Shown one piece after another: positions 1 through 5,621 of a stretch of 7,002 nucleotides of DNA. The stretch lies in NCBI GenBank assembly GCA_937983015.1, contig CALKAK010000186.1, forward strand, positions 1-7,002, read 5' to 3'. The notes under the pieces are model-generated. The model saw nothing but the letters and a program-made list of their open reading frames with translations. It was not told the origin of the DNA and made no database searches. Both the position numbers and the translations under genes were made by a program. Position 1 is the stretch's first letter, and each line of letters starts with the position of its first letter. This stretch comes from an uncultured Bacillaceae bacterium. Its GTDB lineage: Bacteria; Bacillota; Bacilli; Bacillales; Caldibacillaceae.

Positions 1-19
1 CGGGAGCGCCCGGGTCGGT

Positions 20-140
20 GATCATGTTTTCGCTCACCAGAAATCATTAAATGACGCCAGCCCCGTCTGGAAAAGTGATCGTATCGCCCCCTCTGGAAAG
101 AAATAGTTTCGCGCAGGACTGGAAAGGATCATATTTTTGG
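20..140. repeat. Degenerate short tandem repeats, about 24-32 bp units
   Basis: This non-coding stretch can be read as four or five imperfect tandem copies of a unit with rough consensus GATCATnTTTCGC, then a variable 3-9 bases, then CTGGAAA. Copies are visible at about 20-43, 44-74, 77-99, 101-125 and a decayed one from 127. The CTGGAAA blocks begin at 67, 93 and 119, exactly 26 bp apart; GTGATC occurs at 18 and 75, and GATC at 127. A further TTTTCGC at about 164-170 overlaps the ribU promoter region. No open reading frame or transposase accompanies them. They may be remnants of a dispersed intergenic repeat family; the function is unknown. The array may extend left beyond the window. Confidence 0.5.
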
Positions 141-158
141 GGAATGTGGTAGTATGGC

Positions 159-187
159 TTCACTTTTCGCAGGGTATCTCGTATAAT
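159..187 (+). promoter_or_regulatory. Sigma-A-type promoter of the FMN riboswitch-ribU unit
   Basis: A perfect -10 box TATAAT lies at 182-187, with a 17-bp spacer to a -35-like TTCACT (4 of 6 matches to TTGACA) at 159-164. Transcription would start near 193-195, about 20 nt before the first base pair of the riboswitch. The -35 region overlaps a TTTTCGC block resembling the upstream repeats. Confidence 0.7.
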
Positions 188-213
188 GAAATTGTAAAAA
201 TTAATAAGTAAGA

Positions 214-348
214 TTCATCTTCGGGGCAGGGTGGAATTCCCGACCGGCGGTAATGAGGCGAATGCCTTTAGCCCGCGAGCCTGGTAACAGGCAGGATTTT
301 GGTGAGATTCCAAAGCCGACAGTGAAAGTCTGGATGGGAGAAGATGAA
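214..348 (+). promoter_or_regulatory. FMN riboswitch (RFN element)
   Basis: This is a complete FMN-binding aptamer in the leader of ribU. The closing helix P1 pairs TTCATCTT (214-221) with AAGATGAA (341-348). Between them, in the usual order, are the conserved RFN blocks: GGGGCAGGGTG (223-233), TTCCCGACCGGCGGT (237-251), AGCCCGCGAGCC (270-281), GGTGAGATTCCAAAGCCGAC (301-320) and AGTCTGGATGGGAG (327-340). FMN-bound aptamers of this class switch off riboflavin synthesis or uptake genes. A strong terminator follows about 47 nt downstream, so control here is probably by transcription termination. Bases 220-226 (TTCGGGG) could pair with 398-404 (CCCCGAA) of the terminator stem, which would give a mutually exclusive antiterminator; that pairing is inferred. 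Confidence 0.97.
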
Positions 349-394
349 GGTTTCGTATCATGCGGGATTCGTATGCTTATTTCCCACGTAAACA

Positions 395-430
395 AGCCCC
401 CGAAATGTTTTCGGGGGCTCATTTAATTTG
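395..430 (+). terminator. Riboswitch-controlled intrinsic terminator before ribU
   Basis: An 11-bp perfect stem (395-405 with 409-419, AGCCCCCGAAA against TTTCGGGGGCT) with a 3-nt loop is followed by CATTTAATTT. It lies between the FMN aptamer and the ribU start, the expected place for a ligand-dependent attenuator. The U-tract is interrupted, which may leave some basal read-through. Confidence 0.85.
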
Positions 431-491
431 CCGAAACCGATCTTCTCTCTTCTTTCTCGGATGGATGAATCGCAAGGAGGAGAGAGTGGAG

Positions 492-1061
492 ATGAAACAA
501 ACTAAAGTCAGTCGTTATGTTGTTATCGGGATGCTCAGCGCTGTCAGCTATGTACTGATGCTGCTCGATTTCCCTTTACCGGGTTTCCCGTCATTTTTAA
601 AAATCGATTTCAGTGATATACCGGCATTACTCGGTGCCATTATTATGGGACCGGGAACCGGGGTACTCATTGAGTTATTCAAAAATATAATCCATGTACT
701 GACAACCGGGAGTGAAACCGGTGTTCCGGTGGGACATCTTGCGAATTTTGCCACGGGAACCACGTTCATATTAACTGCATATTTCATTTACAGTCATGTC
801 AAATCGAAAAAAGGTTTGACAATGGGACTTGCCGCAGCAACAGTAGTGACAGCATTAACGATGACGATCTTGAACTATCTAGTCTTTATCCCGCTTTATG
901 CGAAATTCATGAATTTTGAATTACCGAAAACGCTCGTGATCACGGCAATCCTGCCTTTTAATTTGCTAAAAGGAATCATTTTATCTAGCGTCTTTTTCCT
1001 CTTGTTTTTGCGGTTACAAACCTGGATCAGCAAGCAGGAAATTCGTTTTAAACAAGTTTAA
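492..1061 (+). CDS. ribU: RibU, riboflavin-specific S component of an ECF transporter
   Basis: This 189-residue, very hydrophobic protein is the substrate-binding membrane subunit that captures riboflavin. In Bacillaceae it works with the shared energy-coupling module EcfA1-EcfA2-EcfT, encoded elsewhere. About six membrane segments can be seen: roughly 8-26, 43-61, a short hydrophobic stretch at 62-72, 84-101, 108-136 and 147-175. The first helix carries the small-residue GMLSAVSY pattern by which S components contact EcfT, and the loop after it has the RibU-typical PGFPSFLKIDFSDIPALLG (residues 30-48). The length matches B. subtilis RibU (YpaA, about 190 aa). The ATG at 492 was chosen because AAGGAGG (474-480) precedes it and it lies downstream of the terminator. 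A GTG at 486 is a closer alternative start. The in-frame ATG at 360 is inside the leader and is unlikely. Expression should fall when FMN is plentiful. Confidence 0.95.
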   Translation: MKQTKVSRYVVIGMLSAVSYVLMLLDFPLPGFPSFLKIDFSDIPALLGAIIMGPGTGVLIELFKNIIHVLTTGSETGVPVGHLANFATGTTFILTAYFIYSHVKSKKGLTMGLAAATVVTALTMTILNYLVFIPLYAKFMNFELPKTLVITAILPFNLLKGIILSSVFFLLFLRLQTWISKQEIRFKQV

Positions 1062-1066
1062 TATTA

Positions 1067-1106
1067 AAGAAAGACTCCGGGCATGGGCACGGAGTCTTTT
1101 TTCTTT
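1067..1106. terminator. Bidirectional terminator between ribU and fer
   Basis: The stem AAGACTCCG (1071-1079) pairs with CGGAGTCTT (1090-1098) around a 10-nt loop and extends through flanking A/T pairs. It is followed by TTTTTTCTTTT on the plus strand. Read from the minus strand, the same hairpin is followed by TTTCTTTAATATT. It therefore probably ends both ribU and the convergent fer transcript, whose stop codon is only 10 bp away. Confidence 0.88.
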
Positions 1107-1115
1107 TAATGTCAT

Positions 1116-1364
1116 TTACTCGTATTTATCAGGATCCCCGTCAAAAGGGCTTTCCGCAATCCGGATCGATTCACTCGGGCAAAATTCATAAGCATCGAGT
1201 AGATCATCTTCCAGTTCTTCAGGCACTTCTTTCGTGCCTGTGTTGTTGTCAAGAATACAATAAGCAATCCCATCGTCATCATAATCGAAGATGTCCGGGG
1301 CACTTGCCGCACAAGCTCCACAGGCTATACATGTATCTTTATCAACAATTGTGAACTTAGGCAC
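1116..1364 (-). CDS. fer: Ferredoxin, single [4Fe-4S] cluster
   Basis: This is an 82-residue acidic cytoplasmic electron carrier, the same length as B. subtilis Fer and very similar to it. The cluster ligands are C12, C15 and C18 in CIACGAC and C62 in the FCP motif. The second half lacks a further CxxCxxC, so it holds one cluster. The acidic tail (EVPEELEDDLLDAYEF, then PFDGDPDKYE) is typical of Bacillus ferredoxins, which pass electrons to partners such as cytochromes P450 and fatty acid desaturase; the partner here cannot be told. The start is GTG at 1364-1362: the SD GGAGGGG (1376-1370) sits 5 nt upstream, and this gives the family length, whereas the longer reading from 1397 adds 11 residues that look non-native. 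C36 is an extra, non-ligand cysteine. It is monocistronic, convergent with ribU and divergent from ypbB. Confidence 0.95.
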   Translation of the reverse strand: MPKFTIVDKDTCIACGACAASAPDIFDYDDDGIAYCILDNNTGTKEVPEELEDDLLDAYEFCPSESIRIAESPFDGDPDKYE

Positions 1365-1406
1365 ACAAACCCCTCCAAAAAAAATGCAGTTGATCACATT
1401 ATTAAT

Positions 1407-1435
1407 ATTTTAAACTTTGCCGGGGTGTTTTGCAA
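1407..1435 (-). promoter_or_regulatory. Sigma-A-like promoter of fer
   Basis: Read on the minus strand, a -35-like TTGCAA (1435-1430) is followed by a 17-bp spacer and the -10 box TAAAAT (1412-1407). That is 4 of 6 and 5 of 6 consensus matches. Transcription would start near 1400, leaving a leader of about 36 nt before the fer start. Confidence 0.65.
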
Positions 1436-1478
1436 TGAAAGATTGTGAACTATTTCCTAAATATTTCCGGAAGTTTTC

Positions 1479-1507
1479 ATGTCAACGAAAGGAAAACATG
1501 CTAAAAT
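1479..1507 (+). promoter_or_regulatory. Probable promoter of ypbB-recQ, extended -10 type
   Basis: TAAAAT at 1502-1507 is preceded by TGC (1499-1501), giving an extended -10 element. A weak -35 ATGTCA (1479-1484, 4 of 6) lies 17 bp upstream. The inverted repeat GTTTTC (1473-1478) / GAAAAC (1492-1497) brackets the -35 box and could be an operator. The start point near 1513-1514 leaves only about 15 nt before the ypbB ATG, enough to include the AGGTGAT SD site. Confidence 0.5.
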
Positions 1508-1528
1508 GGGATTTAGGTGATTTTGTCC

Positions 1529-2599
1529 ATGTTCGTCGAAACGGTCGTTCTTGCTTGTATTGATCGGTTCCAGGGAGAACGCACGGTCAATGCGATCTAT
1601 TATTTGCTCGCGGGAAAAATGTCCGCCCAAACGATCCAGGATGTTGCCTGGTTTGAGTTGCGTCCTTATTTTAATCTTTTTCCGGGGCTTAGAAAAAGTG
1701 AATTTGCGGAAATTTTACAATTTTTACATAAACAAAAATGGATCACGCTGGATCGGAAAATCGCCCGGATAACAGAGCAGGGGGAAAACATTTGCCGTAT
1801 TGAGTTTCAACGTTTTCCGCTGCCACCGCATTTTAACGGGTATCGGTTCCATAAGATTGATGAAAAATTCTGGAGCCGCCTCAGTCTAATCGTGCAAATT
1901 TTTTCCCACTGGGCTCATGATGAAACTGGCTTTTTACCCGTAGAACGAGATCCAGATACACAGTGGATGGTGAAGAAGTGGCTTTTCGCTTTAGGAAAAA
2001 CACGGTCGAGACAAGAGTTGATCAAAGATTGTTACAAAGAATTGATTAGCTTATTAAAGATGGTAAACCATGAAGGTCTAAATCCGAATCTATTGGTTTA
2101 CCGGCTATCAGGTTACCGCAAGCCCGGTCTTACTTTTCGCCAGCTTGCTGAACGTTTGGACATTGATGAGCCCTACATCCGTGTTCTTTTTCGCGCCATT
2201 TTGCACGGGATGATTCTTTTAATCAGAAAATATCCAAAGCAATTTCCACTATTCGCATCATTGGTAAGAGACTTACAACAACCGCTCAAGTTAACACGCT
2301 CCACGGCTCGTACATACGATTTATTGAAAGCAGGGAAAAATGTTACGGAAATCGCCCGCTTGAGACAACTTAAACCGAGCACAATTCAGGACCATGTGGT
2401 GGAAATCGCCTTAATGGATCCCGATTTTTCAATCGACCCCTTTGTCAGTTCACCCTTGCAGGAAAAGATTCGCAATGTCCTGCAAAATACGCGGAGCAGG
2501 AAATTACGCCTGATCAAGGGATACGTTCCCGAAGCGGATTATTTTTCGATCCGGCTCGTCCTTGCCTCCCGGTTTAAATCACCGGAAAAGAATACATGA
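1529..2599 (+). CDS. ypbB: YpbB-like protein with C-terminal RecQ-associated HTH domain
   Basis: This 356-residue soluble protein is close in length to B. subtilis YpbB (about 352 aa) and sits directly upstream of recQ as there. The N-terminal 240 residues have no catalytic motif I recognise; RQLAERLDIDEPYIRVL (about 191-207) looks like a first helix-turn-helix. Residues about 253-350 match the helicase helix-turn-helix domain (Pfam HTH_40): a helical part with LLKAGKNVTEIARLRQLKPS, then the closing GYVPEADYFSIRLVLA. In many bacteria that domain is fused to the C terminus of RecQ, so YpbB is probably a separate DNA-binding or partner subunit of the helicase encoded next. No experiment known to me proves this. 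The ATG at 1529 was chosen because AGGTGAT (1515-1521) precedes it; GTG 1517 and TTG 1523 are in-frame alternatives adding 4 or 2 residues. recQ starts 16 bp after the stop. Confidence 0.88.
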   Translation: MFVETVVLACIDRFQGERTVNAIYYLLAGKMSAQTIQDVAWFELRPYFNLFPGLRKSEFAEILQFLHKQKWITLDRKIARITEQGENICRIEFQRFPLPPHFNGYRFHKIDEKFWSRLSLIVQIFSHWAHDETGFLPVERDPDTQWMVKKWLFALGKTRSRQELIKDCYKELISLLKMVNHEGLNPNLLVYRLSGYRKPGLTFRQLAERLDIDEPYIRVLFRAILHGMILLIRKYPKQFPLFASLVRDLQQPLKLTRSTARTYDLLKAGKNVTEIARLRQLKPSTIQDHVVEIALMDPDFSIDPFVSSPLQEKIRNVLQNTRSRKLRLIKGYVPEADYFSIRLVLASRFKSPEKNT

Positions 2600-2615
2600 A
2601 AGTTGTGGTGATCGT

Positions 2616-4097
2616 GTGAATTTGGAACAAATCCTCTTCGACAGATTTTCTTATCGTTCCTTCCGCCCGGGACAAAAAGAGGTGATTGAATCCGTAATGA
2701 ATGGACACGATACACTGGCGGTACTTCCGACGGGAAGCGGGAAATCCCTTTGCTATCAATTACCCGGGATTATCCGTAAAGGAACGACGCTGATCGTATC
2801 ACCATTACTATCCCTCATGCAAGATCAGGTGGAACAATTGAAGATGAAAGGCGAAAAAAGAGTTGTAGCTCTGAATTCCTTTCTTTCATTTTCCGAACGA
2901 AACCGGGTATTGAACCATATTACGGATTACAAATTTATTTATGTTTCACCAGAGATGTTGCAAAATGAACAAATTTTAGAGGCATTGAAAAGACTGACGA
3001 TATCCCTTTTTGTCGTCGATGAAGCCCATTGCATTTCGCAATGGGGCTATGATTTTCGACCAGACTATTTGAGCCTCGGTACCATCCGTCAGTACCTCGG
3101 TGATCCCCAGGTTCTCGCCTTGACCGCCACGGCAAGACGAAAAGTTCGTGACGATATCAAAAAGCAATTACGGATCCGTAAAGGAAAGGAATTTATTTTC
3201 TCAATTGACCGCCCGAACATCGCCATCATCGTGGAAAAACTAAAAGACCAGCGGAAAAAGCAAGAGCGGCTTATAGAACTTGTCAAACTTTTGCAAGGAC
3301 CGGGAGTAATATATTTTTCTAGCAAGAAAATGGCCGACCAATACGCGAACATATTTCAAGAAGAAGGTTTACGCGCGGCAAGTTATCATTCGGAAATTGA
3401 CCAGGAGCAGCGGATCTTACTGCAACAACAATTTTTGTACGGAGAACTGGAGTTGATATGCGCAACAAGCGCCTTCGGTATGGGCGTGAATAAAGAGGAT
3501 ATTCGTTACTGTATTCATTACCATCCTCCGGTGGACCTGGAATCGTATTTCCAGGAAATAGGCCGGGCCGGTCGCGATGGGAAAAACAGCGTGGCGATTA
3601 TGCTATACAGTCCTGATGATATTTATATACAAAGACGATTGATCACGGGTGAACTGCCCGATGATGAGCAAATTAAACAGTATGTCCATTGGAAAATGAA
3701 TGTTTTACAACAATGGGGCGAAAATAAAAACACGAATGCCCCCGAAGAAATCCCAACTGGTTTCACGGAAACACAATGGCGACTTCTTGAAAAATTTTCA
3801 CGAAATATCAACGATTCGCATCATTTTGTTAAGGAAATGACATCTTTTGTTACAGAACGGCTCGCTATTAAAAGTAAATTGTTGCAGGAATTAACCGCGT
3901 GGATTCATGCCCCCGGCTGCCGCAGGGAGAATTTGTTGCATTATTTTGAGGAACCTATAGAAAAACACGTGATTTCCTGTTGTGATATCTGTGGTGTAGA
4001 TTTGTCATTATATTATCTAAAAGAAAAGCGTCAGGCGATGTCCGGGGAATTTGACTGGAAAAAACATTTGGCGAAATTATTCAATCAAAATGAATAG
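2616..4097 (+). CDS. recQ: Short-form RecQ-family ATP-dependent DNA helicase (RecS type)
   Basis: This is a 3'-5' superfamily 2 helicase that unwinds DNA in recombination and replication-fork repair. All core motifs are present: motif 0 FRPGQ (about 16-20), Walker A PTGSGKS (38-44), DEAH (135-138) running into the RecQ aromatic-rich loop HCISQWGYDFRPDY (138-151), TATA motif III (170-173), and motif VI QEIGRAGRDG (313-322). A zinc-type region follows with C435, C455, C456 and C459. At 493 residues it ends after that region and lacks the winged-helix (RQC) and HRDC domains of E. coli RecQ (about 610 aa), matching B. subtilis RecS (about 496 aa). GTG 2616 was chosen because GGTGATC (2607-2613) is a good SD and the protein then begins NLEQILFDRFSYRSFRPGQ; the open frame from 2562 would overlap ypbB. 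It is co-transcribed with ypbB, whose HTH domain may replace the missing C terminus. Confidence 0.93.
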   Translation: MNLEQILFDRFSYRSFRPGQKEVIESVMNGHDTLAVLPTGSGKSLCYQLPGIIRKGTTLIVSPLLSLMQDQVEQLKMKGEKRVVALNSFLSFSERNRVLNHITDYKFIYVSPEMLQNEQILEALKRLTISLFVVDEAHCISQWGYDFRPDYLSLGTIRQYLGDPQVLALTATARRKVRDDIKKQLRIRKGKEFIFSIDRPNIAIIVEKLKDQRKKQERLIELVKLLQGPGVIYFSSKKMADQYANIFQEEGLRAASYHSEIDQEQRILLQQQFLYGELELICATSAFGMGVNKEDIRYCIHYHPPVDLESYFQEIGRAGRDGKNSVAIMLYSPDDIYIQRRLITGELPDDEQIKQYVHWKMNVLQQWGENKNTNAPEEIPTGFTETQWRLLEKFSRNINDSHHFVKEMTSFVTERLAIKSKLLQELTAWIHAPGCRRENLLHYFEEPIEKHVISCCDICGVDLSLYYLKEKRQAMSGEFDWKKHLAKLFNQNE

Positions 4098-4125
4098 TCA
4101 AAAAAGCCTTCCAATAATCTATAAT
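4097..4125 (+). promoter_or_regulatory. Possible promoter between recQ and the ypbE-like gene
   Basis: A perfect TATAAT lies at 4120-4125, but the upstream element is weak: GTCAAA (4097-4102) at 17 bp, or TAGTCA (4095-4100) at 19 bp. No terminator is visible after recQ, so the next gene could also be reached by read-through. The rest of the 135-bp gap contains a small tandem duplication, CAGGCTTAAT (4153-4162) then CAGGCTAAT (4163-4171), and otherwise nothing I recognise. Confidence 0.3.
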
Positions 4126-4232
4126 GGTTGTAGCGGGAGCTTCTTACGTAAACAGGCTTAATCAGGCTAATATGGATCATACATTTTCTCATAATACATA
4201 GAAAATTATCAGGAAAGCGGGGAGCAGTTATT

Positions 4233-4769
4233 ATGGTGAGAAAATCATTTTCAGATGATGAATTTGAACAAATGATGGTCTCCCATCTTCCGCCACGCAG
4301 TGTCGTTCATAAAAGAAAAAGACGCTCCCGGAAAAAAAAGCGCCTGAACGATCAAAGGGTTGCACGGCGCGATGGTCATAACCGTTCTACTAATCAAGAA
4401 GTTAAAGCCGAGGGAAGGAGTGCGCCTTTAAGTTTGTCCCGTGTTGCGAGAAGGTATGGCAAGAAAGAGTTGATAAATATTGCCAAGAGCTTGGAAGAAG
4501 AAGGCATAACCGATGAGTACCCGTTCGGTGAAGAAAAAGAAGAAGGTCTTTCCCGGTTAGAAAAAAGAAAACAAGTTGAGAGGGAAAGTAAGGAACAGCG
4601 CATTAAATTGGTAACCATTCGCTTACTGACTTTCCTTTTTATCTTGCTCCCCTTAGCGATGATCATCACTTTCTTTTATTTGCAAAATAACGGCCGCTCG
4701 GTCAAACTACCCGTCGAAGGAAACGAGCCCGATAGTTTCGAACAAGTCGAAATTGAAAATAAACCATGA
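4233..4769 (+). CDS. YpbE-position single-pass membrane protein without LysM
   Basis: This is a 178-residue protein of unknown function in the place of B. subtilis ypbE. It has a very basic N-terminal part (HKRKRRSRKKKR at residues 26-37), a charged, probably helical middle with SRLEKRKQVERESKEQR (107-123), one membrane segment (about 131-150, LLTFLFILLPLAMIITFFYL) and a short acidic tail of about 28 residues. By the positive-inside rule the N terminus is cytoplasmic and the tail external. B. subtilis YpbE (about 240 aa) has a comparable SRxERRK-type stretch and membrane helix, but then a long linker and a cell-wall-binding LysM domain; here the protein stops before any such domain and none is found in other frames of the next 84 bp. 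Orthology with YpbE is inferred from position and layout. The ATG at 4233 has GGGGAG (4219-4224) 8 nt upstream. Confidence 0.8.
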   Translation: MVRKSFSDDEFEQMMVSHLPPRSVVHKRKRRSRKKKRLNDQRVARRDGHNRSTNQEVKAEGRSAPLSLSRVARRYGKKELINIAKSLEEEGITDEYPFGEEKEEGLSRLEKRKQVERESKEQRIKLVTIRLLTFLFILLPLAMIITFFYLQNNGRSVKLPVEGNEPDSFEQVEIENKP

Positions 4770-4853
4770 CGGCTTTCCTTCGTATATGAATATTTCTCGT
4801 CCCCATTTCGTATTTTTGTACTAGCCAAAAAAAGAAGAAATGAGGGAAGTCGG

Positions 4854-5312
4854 ATGGATGAGGATATAAAAAATTTAGGTGATTGGACCGATGAAGCGAC
4901 GAAACAAATGCTTTACGGTGTGATCAAAAGAAAGATCAAATTCGATCAGCTATACCGGTTCCATCTGATCATCATGTGGCTAACGCTCGGAGTTTTATTA
5001 TTATTTATTTATTATGTCTACCAGACGGTGATATTACCTTATAGTGGTTCATTTGACCGGATGTTCAGCGCTTTTGTGAATCATGAACTCAATGTATATC
5101 TTCTCGTCTTTACCGCCGGTCTATTCGGTTATATGAATTTGTTAAAATATCAAGTAGATAAAGCCGAAAAAGAATTTCATGCTCTTCGTTGTGAGATCAT
5201 TGACAAAAGTCCGGATTTATGGGCGAGCCCGGAAGCCTGGAAAAAACGACACATCGTTTTCGCTCTGCTGAAAGAAAAGTACGATATCAATCTTTATCAT
5301 GAAAATAAATAA
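4854..5312 (+). CDS. ypbF: YpbF, DUF2663 two-pass membrane protein
   Basis: This is a 152-residue membrane protein, close to the length of B. subtilis YpbF, in the same gene order. There are two hydrophobic segments, about 37-61 and 79-98, after a short N-terminal helix (DEATKQMLYGVIKRKIKFDQLYRF). They are followed by a conserved soluble C-terminal region, KAEKEFHALRCEIIDKSPDL (103-122) and then EAWKKRHIVFALLKEKYDIN (127-146), ending LYHENK. That C-terminal block is the hallmark of the DUF2663 family. Both termini are predicted to be cytoplasmic. The function is unknown; the family seems confined to Bacillales. GAGGG (4842-4846) lies 7 nt before the ATG. It follows the ypbE-like gene by 84 bp without a clear promoter or terminator, so the two may share a transcript. 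Confidence 0.88.
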   Translation: MDEDIKNLGDWTDEATKQMLYGVIKRKIKFDQLYRFHLIIMWLTLGVLLLFIYYVYQTVILPYSGSFDRMFSAFVNHELNVYLLVFTAGLFGYMNLLKYQVDKAEKEFHALRCEIIDKSPDLWASPEAWKKRHIVFALLKEKYDINLYHENK

Positions 5313-5454
5313 AATGGGAATAACAGATGGGTCTTATTTTTCCTGCCCTTCACTAACAGAAGGCTGCCACATAAAATAATCAAAAGTGTTCTAAAGATCC
5401 TTTGATGTCTCATCGAGCGGTCGAATCGTGAGGGGGGTGGCGGTGAGCGCGTGG

Positions 5455-5510
5455 GATTTTCGACCGTCGGTTCTGAAAGAAGATTTTGTCACGAGAAGTT
5501 GATCTAGAAA
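5455..5510 (+). repeat. Possible decayed copies of the upstream repeat unit
   Basis: Two adjacent blocks start with GATTTT and end with TCTGAAA or TCTAGAAA: 5455-5479 and 5482-5510. Their spacing (27 bp) and layout recall the GATCATnTTTCGC...CTGGAAA unit at 20-140, in the same orientation and again upstream of a promoter. The similarity is low and may be chance in AT-rich DNA. Confidence 0.25.
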
Positions 5511-5593
5511 ATCTTGAATTTGTACTTTTATCCACCCGGAGTTTTTGCAATCATCGAAAAATTGTCGCCGAATTACAAAAAACACTATTTTTC

Positions 5594-5621
5594 TTGCATT
5601 CTAAAAATTTAGTTATATACT
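5594..5621 (+). promoter_or_regulatory. Probable gudB promoter
   Basis: The -10-like TATACT (5616-5621, 5 of 6 matches) lies 16 bp after a partial -35 TTGCAT (5594-5599, keeping the key TTG). Transcription would start near 5628, giving a leader of about 33 nt that contains the strong SD GGGAGG (5648-5653). Confidence 0.55.

Noticed and set aside
20..140. CRISPR array
   Set aside because: The units are too short and degenerate, with no constant repeat separated by unique spacers of fixed length, and no cas genes nearby.
360..491. Longer RibU reading starting at ATG 360
   Set aside because: It would translate through the riboswitch terminator hairpin, has no SD site, and adds 44 hydrophilic residues absent from the family. 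ATG 492 has AAGGAGG upstream and gives the normal length.
2562..2615. RecQ N-terminal extension overlapping ypbB
   Set aside because: The first 18 codons would overlap the ypbB end, lack an SD site and do not resemble RecQ. GTG 2616 has GGTGATC upstream.
5347..5363. Hairpin CCTTC/GAAGG after ypbF as a terminator
   Set aside because: The stem has only 5 bp and no U-tract follows.
5432..5455. G-quadruplex in the G-rich stretch
   Set aside because: Apart from the six-G run, only GG pairs and one GGG are present, so a stable three-tier structure is not supported.
5443..5502. 19-codon plus-strand frame beginning GTG after a G-rich run
   Set aside because: The G-rich stretch mimics an SD site, but the frame is very short and lies upstream of the likely gudB promoter, so it is not a leader peptide of gudB. 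No supporting similarity.
5391..5585. 64-codon minus-strand frame before gudB
   Set aside because: It starts at a GTG without an SD site, overlaps the inverted repeat, and resembles no family I know.
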